Assembly: GCF_002795245.1 (NCBI RefSeq)
Contig: NZ_PGVG01000019.1
Span: 78,466-142,465 of the forward strand
DNA: 64,000 bases
Direction: 5' to 3'
DNA from: Bradyrhizobium forestalis
GTDB lineage: Bacteria; Pseudomonadota; Alphaproteobacteria; Rhizobiales; Xanthobacteraceae
The position numbers were made by a program, and so were the translations under genes. Shown here one piece after another: positions 43,693 to 50,825 of this stretch (its first letter is position 1; the number at the start of each line of letters is the position of its first letter). The notes below the pieces were generated by a model. It did no database searches, was not told the DNA's origin, and saw only the letters and a program-made list of their open reading frames with translations.

Positions 43693-44082
43693 CTAGCCTC
43701 CCAGACGATCCGCAAGGAGGAAGCCGCAGCTGACGGCGGCGAGGCACAGCCCGACCGAGCACACGACATTGCCGAGCGCCGAGAGCGGCTCGCCGCCACG
43801 CGCGAGTGTCAGCGTTTGCAGGCTGAACGAGGACACCGTGGTGTAGCAGCCGAGAAATCCGGTCACGGCGAACAGCCATGGATTGGGGGAGGCGAAGACC
43901 GAACCCGAATGCGTCGCCAGCGCGCCCAAAATGCCGATCAGGAAGGCGCCGGTGACGTTGATGGTCATGGTGCCCCACGGAAAGGTTTCGCCCAACCGCC
44001 GTGCGATCGCGCCGGAGACGAAATAGCGCGCGCAGCCGCCCAGCGCGCTGCCGATCACGACCGCAATTGCTCCGCTCAGCAC
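43693..44082 (-). CDS. crcB: Second fluoride channel subunit CrcB/Fluc
   Basis: 129 residues from a GTG at 44082 preceded by GGGGG; the frame is open further but overlaps the MFS gene. The same family signatures: GSALGGCARYFVSGAIARRL, FPWGTMTINVTGAFLIGILG and VTGFLGCYTTVSSFSLQTL. Four membrane segments. It sits directly before the other crcB; paired crcB genes usually encode the two halves of a heterodimeric Fluc channel. One motif reads FLGCYTTVSSFS where the partner has FCGGYTTFSAFS. Confidence 0.9.
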   Translation of the reverse strand: MLSGAIAVVIGSALGGCARYFVSGAIARRLGETFPWGTMTINVTGAFLIGILGALATHSGSVFASPNPWLFAVTGFLGCYTTVSSFSLQTLTLARGGEPLSALGNVVCSVGLCLAAVSCGFLLADRLGG

Positions 44083-44101
44083 GATGAACAGCCCCCCGTC
44101 A

Positions 44102-45304
44102 TCACTTTTTCTCTGCCGCCAGACCGTTGCCGACGGCGAGCAGCCCCACGAGCGAAACCAGCGCGAAGCCGAGCCCCGCAAGGAACGTTCCTGCCGGACC
44201 GTAGGCGTCCCACAAGGCGCCCGCGATCACGCTCGCGGCCAGCAAGGCAAGCCCGGTGAACAGGTTGAAATAGCCGAATGCGGTGCCGCGCAGGCTCGGC
44301 GGCGCGGCGTCGGCGACGAGGGCGGAGAGCAGCCCTTGCGTCAATCCCATATGCAGGCCCCACAGCACGACGCCGAGCGCGAGGCCAGCCAGATTCGGCA
44401 GCAGCGCCAGCGCGAGGTCGGCGCCGGCGAGGAAAACGAGGCCGAGCGCGAGCAGGCCGGTCCGGTTGATCCGGTCCGACAGCACGCCGGCCGGATAGGC
44501 CGACAGGGCATAGACGATGTTCATCAGCACCAGCACCGCTGGCACCCACATGGCATTGAGCCCGGTGTTCTGCGCGCGCAGGATCAAGAAGGCCTCGCTG
44601 AAGCGCGCCAGCGTGAAGACGATCCCGACTGCCACGACACGCCAATAGACCGCTCCGAGCTGCCGCATCGCGGCGAGATTGAGCGGATTCTCCGCGGGCT
44701 CCCGGCTTGGATCGGGCTCCGGCTCGTCTACCGCGAACGCGATCAAGCCGAAGGACAAGAATCCCGGCAGCACCGCCACCCAGAACACGAGGGCAAAATT
44801 GTCAGCCGTCCACCACATCAGGCCGATCGCTGCGAGTGGTCCGACGAATGCGCCGATGGTATCGAGCGACTGCCGCAGGCCAAAGCTCGCGCCGCGCAGG
44901 CCGAGGGGGGCGATATCGGCGATCAGCGCATCGCGCGGCGCACCGCGAATGCCCTTGCCGACGCGATCGATGAAGCGAGCGGCAACCAGCCATCCGACGC
45001 TGGGGGCGAGCGGGAACAGCGGCTTGGTGAAGGCGGCAAGCCCATAGCCGAGCGCGGCGAGCAGCTTGCGGCGTCCGAGCCAGTCCGACAGCGCACCGGA
45101 AAAGATCTTCGTGATCGCGGCTGTCGCCTCCGCAATCCCCTCGATGAAGCCGACGGTGAGCGTGGAAGCGCCGAGCACGGTGACGAGATAGACCGGCAGC
45201 AGCGCGTGGATCATCTCGGAGGAAATGTCCATCAGCATCGAGACGAAGCCGAGCACCCAGATCCCCTTGGGCAGCGTGGTGCGCGCAGCATTCGGTGTCG
45301 TCAT
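44102..45304 (-). CDS. MFS transporter under a fluoride riboswitch
   Basis: 400 residues from the ATG at 45304 (GTG at 45310 possible; AAAGGAGAAGG upstream). Twelve membrane segments; MFS signature loops are GALSDWLGRRKLLAALGYGL and ARFIDRVGKGIRGAPRDALI. The start GIWVLGFVSMLMDISSEMIH and the second-half GVLSDRINRTGLLALG are typical of a subgroup of drug/unknown-substrate MFS proteins in proteobacteria. It is the first gene after the riboswitch and terminator and is followed at 19 bases by the two crcB genes, so it should be made in response to fluoride. Whether it moves fluoride, a fluoro-compound or something else is open. Confidence 0.9.
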   Translation of the reverse strand: MTTPNAARTTLPKGIWVLGFVSMLMDISSEMIHALLPVYLVTVLGASTLTVGFIEGIAEATAAITKIFSGALSDWLGRRKLLAALGYGLAAFTKPLFPLAPSVGWLVAARFIDRVGKGIRGAPRDALIADIAPLGLRGASFGLRQSLDTIGAFVGPLAAIGLMWWTADNFALVFWVAVLPGFLSFGLIAFAVDEPEPDPSREPAENPLNLAAMRQLGAVYWRVVAVGIVFTLARFSEAFLILRAQNTGLNAMWVPAVLVLMNIVYALSAYPAGVLSDRINRTGLLALGLVFLAGADLALALLPNLAGLALGVVLWGLHMGLTQGLLSALVADAAPPSLRGTAFGYFNLFTGLALLAASVIAGALWDAYGPAGTFLAGLGFALVSLVGLLAVGNGLAAEKK

Positions 45305-45348
45305 CGTCACGTCTTCGCCTTCTCCTTTGGCCTTCGCCACCAGGCAAC

Positions 45349-45369
45349 AAAAAACCCGCCATCGGCGGG
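45349..45369 (-). terminator. Riboswitch expression platform: intrinsic terminator
   Basis: On the minus strand CCCGCC, loop GAT, GGCGGG, then TTTTTT. It lies 52 bases downstream of the fluoride aptamer and 45 bases before the MFS start, as expected for transcription attenuation: terminated without fluoride, read through with it. Confidence 0.88.
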
Positions 45370-45420
45370 TATATTCATGCTCCCGCCAAAGGCAGAGGCC
45401 CAAACATCGCCTCTCCTCAA

Positions 45421-45482
45421 GCAGAAGTCATCAGCCCACGAGGTCGTCGACCGCCGGGCGGTTGTCGGGGGACTCCATCCCC
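45421..45482 (-). ncRNA. Fluoride riboswitch aptamer (crcB motif)
   Basis: The minus strand from 45482 reads GGGGATGGAGTCCCC, linker GACAACCGCCC, a hairpin closed by GCCC/GGGC, then GGGCTGATGACTTCTGC. This matches the crcB consensus in every invariant part: GATGG after the first stem strand, AACCGCC, and CTGATGAC. The loop GGAGT can pair with ACTTC as the pseudoknot. It precedes a terminator and the MFS-crcB-crcB-DUF190 operon. Confidence 0.95.
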
Positions 45483-45552
45483 ATCTGTGCGGCCAACCCT
45501 AGCATGGAAATCGTGCCGGGCAAGTGGGCGGGAGCCGTGTCTCCACTGGCAC

Positions 45553-45653
45553 CGTCATTCCGGGGCGATGCGCAGCATCGAACCCGGAATCTCGAGATTC
45601 TCAGGCGCGCAAGGGCGCGCCGGAGTTCTCGCTTTGCGAGTCCCGGAATGACA
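45553..45653. repeat. Palindromic repeat, CATTCCGGGGCG family
   Basis: CGTCATTCCGGGGCGATGCG at the left and GTCCCGGAATGACAG at the right, with inner palindromes (TCTCGAGA, GGCGCGCAAGGGCGCGCC). Same ends as at 26117 and 39911. The rest of 45483-45818 holds no supported gene. Confidence 0.8.
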
Positions 45654-45818
45654 GCTCGCGAGATCGCGAGCGTTCCCGCGGCGCAAGCGCGGCAACATGG
45701 CGGCAGCTTTGCGTGGCGCGTGCCAATTCCTTAACTCGAATGTGAAGCGCAAGCGATCTTCGGCCTTTGCGGCAAGGCGATTGCATGTCACCATCGCGTC
45801 ATACGACGGGAGACTGCG

Positions 45819-46682
45819 ATGCGTTTGCTGTTCTCGATCGGGGCTGTGTTGGTGGCCGGCATGTTTGCCGGAGGGGACGTCGCGGGCATCGCGGCACCAG
45901 GACCCAAATTCGAATCGCCCAAAACTCAATCGCAGCGGCTTGCGGCCGACAAGGATGCGCAGACGGTCGACGTCGAGCTGATCCTCGCGGTCGACGTGTC
46001 CTATTCCATGGACATGGACGAGCTCGCGATCCAGCGCGAGGGATATGCGCAGGCCATCCAGTCGAAGGAGTTCCTGCAGGCGCTGAAGCTCGGCCCGAAC
46101 GGCCGGATCGCGGTGACCTATTTCGAGTGGGCCGCCTCCAGCGACCAGAAGATCATCATTCCCTGGCGGCTGGTCGATGGTCCCGAGACGGCGGATGCGG
46201 TCGCCGCCGAGATCATGAAGACACCGATCCGGCGCGCTTCGCGCACCTCGATCTCCGGCGCGATCACTTTCGCGATGCCGCTATTCGACGAGGATCCCTA
46301 TCGGGGCTTGCGCCGTGTCATCGACATTTCCGGCGACGGTCCGAACAACAATGGCGGTCCGGTCACGGTGGCGCGCGATGCCGCGCTCGAGAAGGGCGTC
46401 GTCATCAACGGCCTGCCGATCATGGTCAAGGAGCCGTCCTATTCGACCATGGATATCGACAATCTCGATTTCTACTACGAGGACTGCGTCATCGGAGGGC
46501 CCGGCTCCTTCGTCATCACGATCAAGGACCGCGACAAGTTCAAGGAAGCGATCCGTACCAAGCTGCTGATGGAAGTCGCCGGCCGCACGCCGGAGCGTCC
46601 CGTGATGCGCGTTGCCGACAAGGAGCCGCGCGTCAACTGCCTGATCGGCGAGAAGATCTGGTCCGATCGCTGGGGACGCTAG
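45819..46682 (+). CDS. DUF1194 secreted VWA-like protein
   Basis: 287 residues. The signal peptide FSIGAVLVAGMFAGGDVAGI precedes a von Willebrand A-type domain. The metal-site motif DxSxS is at Asp59-Ser61-Ser63 (ILAVDVSYSMDMDELA), and RASRTSISGAITFAMPLF supplies the Thr/Ser loop; VIDISGDGPNNNGG is the third loop. Two Cys (EDCVIGG, VNCLIGE) may bridge. The family is DUF1194, common in rhizobia and often periplasmic; its partners are unknown. The long VWA fold suggests a metal-dependent protein contact rather than catalysis. Confidence 0.9.
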   Translation: MRLLFSIGAVLVAGMFAGGDVAGIAAPGPKFESPKTQSQRLAADKDAQTVDVELILAVDVSYSMDMDELAIQREGYAQAIQSKEFLQALKLGPNGRIAVTYFEWAASSDQKIIIPWRLVDGPETADAVAAEIMKTPIRRASRTSISGAITFAMPLFDEDPYRGLRRVIDISGDGPNNNGGPVTVARDAALEKGVVINGLPIMVKEPSYSTMDIDNLDFYYEDCVIGGPGSFVITIKDRDKFKEAIRTKLLMEVAGRTPERPVMRVADKEPRVNCLIGEKIWSDRWGR

Positions 46683-46847
46683 CGCGCCCCCGTTGGGACG
46701 TTTCGCCTCATCTCGCCCGGTGGTTGAATTTAACCGCTCGTTAACCGGTACATGGCCCTAATCCGGTCGTTTCAGTTCGTTTCCGATCGCTGCTGTCGGA
46801 CGCGCGAACGAGAGCGGGTTCGTCGAACCCGTCCACCGAGCAATCCA

Positions 46848-47483
46848 ATGGCCATCGTCACATCGAGCACCAGCCAGATTTCGCCCGCCAACGAGCGGCT
46901 GTATCACCAGAGCGCGCTGATCGGTGACTGGAAGGGCAATTGGGTGGGCAACAACCAGCCCGTCGGCTTCAAGGTCGTGAACATCCGTGGGGCCCGGGCG
47001 CAGGTTGAGTACACCCATAACGGGCACACCGAGCGCGGCTTTGCCGAAGTTAAGGGCACGCTCATTACCTTCGGCGGGGTCACGGTCGGCACCAAGGACG
47101 GCAAGAACATGGTGCTGCTGTTCTCCTTCGGGGGCGCCGGCAAGCAGACCGCGAATCTCGAGAAGCAGGACCCGCCGGCTTCCGACAGCCGCCTGATGGG
47201 AAGCTGGGGCGGATATTCGTCCGCCAACGGCAAGAGCGCGAGCTTCAAGGTGCTCGCCGTCAACGGCAAGGAGGCGCAGGTCAGCGTCACCACGGACGGC
47301 ATCACCCGCCAGGGCACCGGCATCGTCTACAAGAACGTCATCATGTTTGGGCAGGCGCAGATCGCGACCGACGACGGACAGAACGGCAAGGTCATCTATC
47401 AGGTCGGCACGAAATCCTTCATGGTGCCGGTGACGAAATATCCGCCGGCGGATTCGTCGTCTTCCGTCGACAAGACGGCATAG
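46848..47483 (+). CDS. Internally duplicated protein of unknown function
   Basis: 211 residues from the ATG at 46848. Two copies of one beta-rich unit: residues about 25-105 (GDWKGNWVGNNQPVGFKVVN, QVEYTHNGHTERG, TKDGKNMVLLFSF) and about 117-195 (GSWGGYSSANGKSASFKVLA, QVSVTTDGITRQGTG, TDDGQNGKVIYQV). Each holds a G-x-W-x-G start, a FKV strand and a threonine/glycine turn. There is no signal peptide. It may fold as two barrel-like halves binding a ligand or polymer. No family is recognised. Confidence 0.78.
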   Translation: MAIVTSSTSQISPANERLYHQSALIGDWKGNWVGNNQPVGFKVVNIRGARAQVEYTHNGHTERGFAEVKGTLITFGGVTVGTKDGKNMVLLFSFGGAGKQTANLEKQDPPASDSRLMGSWGGYSSANGKSASFKVLAVNGKEAQVSVTTDGITRQGTGIVYKNVIMFGQAQIATDDGQNGKVIYQVGTKSFMVPVTKYPPADSSSSVDKTA

Positions 47484-47486
47484 CGT

Positions 47487-47841
47487 TCACGGCGGTGTCC
47501 CGCCGGGTTGCGTCAACGTCTTCAATTGCTGGTCGACTTGCCGCAGCATTGCGCAGGCCTGTGCGAAGCCGCCATCAGCGACGCGTTGCCAGATTTGGTC
47601 GGACTGCTCCACCAAGTGGCGTCACGGCCGTGGCGGCGGGATCGTCAGCGATGTCCTTCGCGGCGGCCAGCACCCGTTCGGTGTCCAGCGGAATCGCCGT
47701 CTTATAATAGAGGCCGATATCGTAGTCCGACGCCGCGTGCGCGCTGCCCCGCGCGCGTGAGCCGCCGAGCACGACAGCCTGGACGCCCGGCACGTCGGCA
47801 AGAACGGATTTCAGGCGGGTGAGCAACGGATCGTGCGGCAT
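47487..47841 (-). pseudogene. Degenerate nucleotidyltransferase
   Basis: The N-terminal part, VQAVVLGGSRARGSAHAASD followed by YDIGLYY, is the GS-x10-DxD core of a minimal nucleotidyltransferase. After about 75 residues the frame (DDPAATAVTPLGG) runs into unrelated sequence and stops at 47575. A second minus frame continues QIWQRVADGGFAQACAMLRQ and ends LTQPGGTPP at 47487, which looks like the C-terminus of the same family. The catalytic middle (about 150 residues) is gone, so this is an internally deleted and frameshifted gene. Confidence 0.68.
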
Positions 47842-47950
47842 CAGGTGCAGTTCCCCGAAAGGCTTGCGGCCGCGAGGCCGGTGCGGTCACTCCGCTGGCA
47901 TTGATGATGGTCGAGGAGTATAATTTCGAAAGTTCTTGACGGTCATCTGA

Positions 47951-48550
47951 ATGTCCAACCTCGCACGTTCATGTCTCCTTGCAGCTCTCGCAGTGCTCTG
48001 TCTCGGCGGAGAGCCGGCTCAGGCGCAAGTCGCGCCGCTGAGATATTGGATCCCCGGCGGGCCTTTCGGCCTCGGTGGAGGCGCCGGCCAGAGCTCCGAC
48101 ATCTACGGCAACTTCCCGAGCTTCAATGCCGGCGATGCGGCCTGGCGCACCAGCTATGCGAACGGTTTCTTCGTCGGCAGCGAGCGCGGCAATTTTGGTT
48201 GGAGCGGCTTCAATCAGGCCGGTTCGGCCGGCAATTTCAGCGCGCTGTCCTATGACAGCACGCAGTTCGGCTACAACACCAAGACGGCCGGCGGCATGCC
48301 CGTCACGTTCTTCGCTGGTTTCGAGACGCTGAAATTCGGCAACGGCATCGGCAGCTCGCTGGCGCCGCTCACCTCCAGCGCCGCGCCCGGCTATGGCGGG
48401 TTTGCGGGTGTCGAATTCAAGCCGACCTCCAATCTCAGCCTGTCGTTCGGCGTCGGCTACACCCAGCAGCAATCGGGCCGCATCGACAGCGACATCAACT
48501 CATCGATGCTGCCCGGCGAGTCCCCGGCGCTGGGCGGATTGCGGCGTTAG
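47951..48550 (+). CDS. Secreted Gly/Ser-rich outer-membrane-type protein
   Basis: 199 residues from the ATG at 47951. The signal peptide CLLAALAVLCLGGEPAQA is followed by a Gly-, Ser- and aromatic-rich mature part: WIPGGPFGLGGGAGQSS, WRTSYANGFFVGSERGNFGW, FFAGFETLKFGNGIGSSLAP, GYGGFAGVEFKPTSNLSLSF, GVGYTQQ. Alternating hydrophobic strands and Gly turns suggest a small beta-barrel or surface protein, though the C-terminal residue is not the usual aromatic. No named family. Followed by two palindromes that may end transcription. Confidence 0.72.
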   Translation: MSNLARSCLLAALAVLCLGGEPAQAQVAPLRYWIPGGPFGLGGGAGQSSDIYGNFPSFNAGDAAWRTSYANGFFVGSERGNFGWSGFNQAGSAGNFSALSYDSTQFGYNTKTAGGMPVTFFAGFETLKFGNGIGSSLAPLTSSAAPGYGGFAGVEFKPTSNLSLSFGVGYTQQQSGRIDSDINSSMLPGESPALGGLRR

Positions 48551-48598
48551 AGCATGATCCGGAAAAGTGTGAAGCGGTTTTCCGAAAAGATCATGCTC
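48550..48598. repeat. Palindromic repeat GAGCATGATC ... GATCATGCTC
   Basis: Arms GAGCATGATCCGGAAAA and TTTTCCGAAAAGATCATGCTC surround GTGTGAAGCGG. This is a common palindrome in Bradyrhizobium and Rhodopseudomonas intergenic DNA, here right after the stop codon of the secreted gene. Confidence 0.8.
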
Positions 48599-48607
48599 AA
48601 ACAAAGC

Positions 48608-48652
48608 CCTAAAGCGCGATGACGATTCATCCAAATCTCATCGCGCTTTAGG
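48608..48652. terminator. Perfect 15-bp palindrome, likely bidirectional terminator
   Basis: CCTAAAGCGCGATGA (48608-48622) pairs with TCATCGCGCTTTAGG (48638-48652) around a 15-base loop. The stop codon of the nitroreductase gene (48648-48650 on the minus strand) lies inside the right arm. A recurrent palindrome of this genus. Confidence 0.75.
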
Positions 48653-49727
48653 ATTGCATCACCAGCTCCGGCGGACGCCGCAGCGATTTCGGCAGGTTCG
48701 GGCCGGTTCCGAAGCGCATCACGATATCGGGGCGCCGTCCACCGAGTCCGAGCCAGGTTGCAAATTGCGGCCTCAGTGCCGCCACCTCAACCGGCTGGTT
48801 GACGAAGGAATATTTCAGTCCCAGCGCGGTCGCCTGCAAGCCGAAACGCTGGCAGGCGCGGCCGACCGCGATCCAATGCGACTTGTCGCTGCGATCGGCG
48901 GCGAGCACGATGACGCCTGCGGAGCTGTCGAGCTGTTCGCGGTATTTCTTGTTTTCGCCGCGCTCGGTGAAGAAGAGCTTCAGAACCGGCCGTGCCAGCC
49001 ATGAAGGCAGCGAGGGGTTTCCCGACGCGGGGGAGAACAACCCGTCCATGGTCGCGAGCGCCTCCGCCTCGTTGAAGCGGATCCAGCTGACGAGCTCGTG
49101 CATGAACGCCGTGTCGCGCATCTGCGCCGAGTTGCCTTCGAGCACGTAGTCGGTGACTTTCGCCATCCCCGCACGCTCGGTGATCAGGATCGCCGTGACG
49201 TTGGGTTCGCGGCAGGCGTTCTCGAGCTGGTGCAAGATCTCGGGCGCGGCAGGCTTGCCGGCGAAGGCCGCACGGGTGCATTGCCTGACGGGAATTGCGT
49301 CGGCCAGTGCCGATGCCGCAGGAGGGGCCTCCTCGAGCGTGATCACGATGCGATCGCCGTCCACGACCGGATCTGCGTGCCAGCCGAGCGTGGACGCGGC
49401 GAGGATGAGGTTTTCGGCGGCACAGCCGAGACTGACGAAGAGGTGATGATCGTCCGGATCGACAGCCGGACAGCGGCGCGTGAAATCCGGTGCAATCGCG
49501 ATGACATTGCCGCGAACCGAGAAGATCCACGGCTGGGTGTTGTGGCTGTTGGCCGCGAGGGTAGCAAAGCGCACGAGCTCGCGATCCCTCGGCGCGGCTT
49601 GCAGCGGAGCCCGCGATGCATCCACCACCTCGTGGTAGGTCATCGTTGCTCCTGTGGCAGGAGACACGCTGACCGCAGCCGCGGACAACCCGAGCGCGGT
49701 TGTGATGAACTGCCGTCGGTTGAACAC
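48648..49727 (-). CDS. Exported nitroreductase-family protein (Acg-like)
   Basis: 359 residues from a GTG at 49727 (GGGAGCGG upstream). The twin-arginine-like start FNRRQFITTALGLSAAAVSV suggests Tat export. The body follows the Acg/nitroreductase-like fold: LVRFATLAANSHNTQPWIFS with the N-x-Q-PW flavin motif, LFVSLGCAAENLILAASTLG, and SDKSHWIAVGRACQRFGLQA near the C-terminus. It probably binds FMN but acts outside the cytoplasm, if export is right. In Mycobacterium, Acg-type proteins sequester flavin rather than reduce. The substrate is unknown. Confidence 0.8.
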   Translation of the reverse strand: MFNRRQFITTALGLSAAAVSVSPATGATMTYHEVVDASRAPLQAAPRDRELVRFATLAANSHNTQPWIFSVRGNVIAIAPDFTRRCPAVDPDDHHLFVSLGCAAENLILAASTLGWHADPVVDGDRIVITLEEAPPAASALADAIPVRQCTRAAFAGKPAAPEILHQLENACREPNVTAILITERAGMAKVTDYVLEGNSAQMRDTAFMHELVSWIRFNEAEALATMDGLFSPASGNPSLPSWLARPVLKLFFTERGENKKYREQLDSSAGVIVLAADRSDKSHWIAVGRACQRFGLQATALGLKYSFVNQPVEVAALRPQFATWLGLGGRRPDIVMRFGTGPNLPKSLRRPPELVMQS

Positions 49728-49828
49728 GAACGTCCGCTCCCTGCCGTTGCGCAGGATGCGTTAGCACCAACGGACGCGAGAACGATTGACCGGAATCAAG
49801 CTGGGATGGCAGCAATTTGGTTTGAGTA

Positions 49829-50737
49829 TCACGACACGCCCGCCACCAGCGGGCGTTGCAGGTGCCGGGTCATCAGGTCGGCTGCTTCGGCGTAACGTCG
49901 CGTTTCCAGAACGTCGAGCAAGCGCAAATGCTCGCGCACATGCCGCCGCATGCCGTCACGGTCGGCGAAGCTGCGATAGGCGAACAGGCGTCTGATCGAG
50001 TTCACCCGCTTGAGCGCTTCCAGAAAGAAGGGGTTGCCCGCTCCGCGGATGATCTCTTCATGGAATTCGCAGCCGGAGTGAAAGATCTCGCCGATCGTCA
50101 TCTTGTCAAGTTCGCCCTCGAACACACGCTGTTGGCGCTCCCGCAAGCGTACGATCACCTCCTGCGGCAGTGCAAAGCCGGGCTGCATGATCGCCGCCGG
50201 CTCGATGACCGCGCGAAACGCCTTGGCCTGCGCTTGAGCTTCGGGGCTCGAGACCGTCTCTGCGAAGCGCCAGCCATAGCCGGGCAGGCGTGCGATCCAG
50301 CCCTCGGCGGCGATCCGGTCCAGCAGCCGCTGTAGCTCGGCCCGGCTGAGGCTATAGCGGCGCATCAGCTCGGCCTCCGTGACGTCGGCCGAGAGCCGGC
50401 TCGCGAGCACGTCGCCTGCGATGGTCGCATAGACCTGCTCGCTGCGCCTGACGGCCGCGAGCGCTGGTTGGGCCGCGCCGCTGGTCGGATTCTTTGCCAG
50501 CACAAAGCCGCGATGCGGCTCGCCGCGCGCCAGCCCCGCCGCTTCCAGCGCCTTCAGGCCGAGCCGGATCGGCGCGCGCGAAAGGTCCAGCGCATCTGCA
50601 AGCCTTTGTTCGATCAGGCGGTCTCCGGCCTTCATGCCTTCGCGTCGGGCGAGCGCCATGATCAGCCCGGCGAGATGTTCGGCGCGTTCGGAACCGTTCT
50701 TGTCGCTGCGTTGTCGGGAACTGTCGGATGCGCTCAT
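49829..50737 (-). CDS. GntR-family regulator with two winged helices and FCD domain
   Basis: 302 residues from the ATG at 50737. Unusual: a first winged helix (about 20-85, RLIEQRLADALDLSRAPIRL, GLKALEAAGLARGEP) is followed by a second HTH-like segment (about 94-155, EQVYATIAGDVLASRLSADV, SRAELQRLLDRIAAEGWIAR) and then an FCD effector domain (about 165-295, IFHSGCEFHEEIIRGAGNPF, RRHVREHLRLLDVLETRRYA). Most FadR-type proteins have only one HTH. It is divergent from the HMG-CoA-lyase operon across an 88-base gap with an ATTGTT-N9-AACAAT palindrome, and is most likely its regulator, binding a CoA-linked or organic-acid effector. Confidence 0.88.
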   Translation of the reverse strand: MSASDSSRQRSDKNGSERAEHLAGLIMALARREGMKAGDRLIEQRLADALDLSRAPIRLGLKALEAAGLARGEPHRGFVLAKNPTSGAAQPALAAVRRSEQVYATIAGDVLASRLSADVTEAELMRRYSLSRAELQRLLDRIAAEGWIARLPGYGWRFAETVSSPEAQAQAKAFRAVIEPAAIMQPGFALPQEVIVRLRERQQRVFEGELDKMTIGEIFHSGCEFHEEIIRGAGNPFFLEALKRVNSIRRLFAYRSFADRDGMRRHVREHLRLLDVLETRRYAEAADLMTRHLQRPLVAGVS

Positions 50738-50761
50738 TGCGGTGCACGCAAGTTTTAGGGC

Positions 50762-50801
50762 TTGACAGACTGTCCCATGGATTGTTCTTTTATGCAACAA
50801 T
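50762..50801 (+). promoter_or_regulatory. Candidate promoter and GntR operator
   Basis: TTGACA at 50762-50767 is a good -35; AT-rich TCTTTTATG follows at 50786-50794 as a loose -10. The inverted repeat ATTGTT (50781-50786), N9, AACAAT (50796-50801) overlaps this and could be the operator of the divergent GntR regulator. Confidence 0.5.
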
Positions 50802-50825
50802 ATACAATCGACCAGGGAGAGCCCG

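Noticed and set aside
45361..45420. GAGGC-GATGTTTGG-GCCTC stem as the fluoride aptamer
   Set aside because: It has a GATG but lacks the AACCGCC linker and CTGATGAC. The real aptamer is at 45482-45421; this stem is between it and the terminator and may be an antiterminator part.
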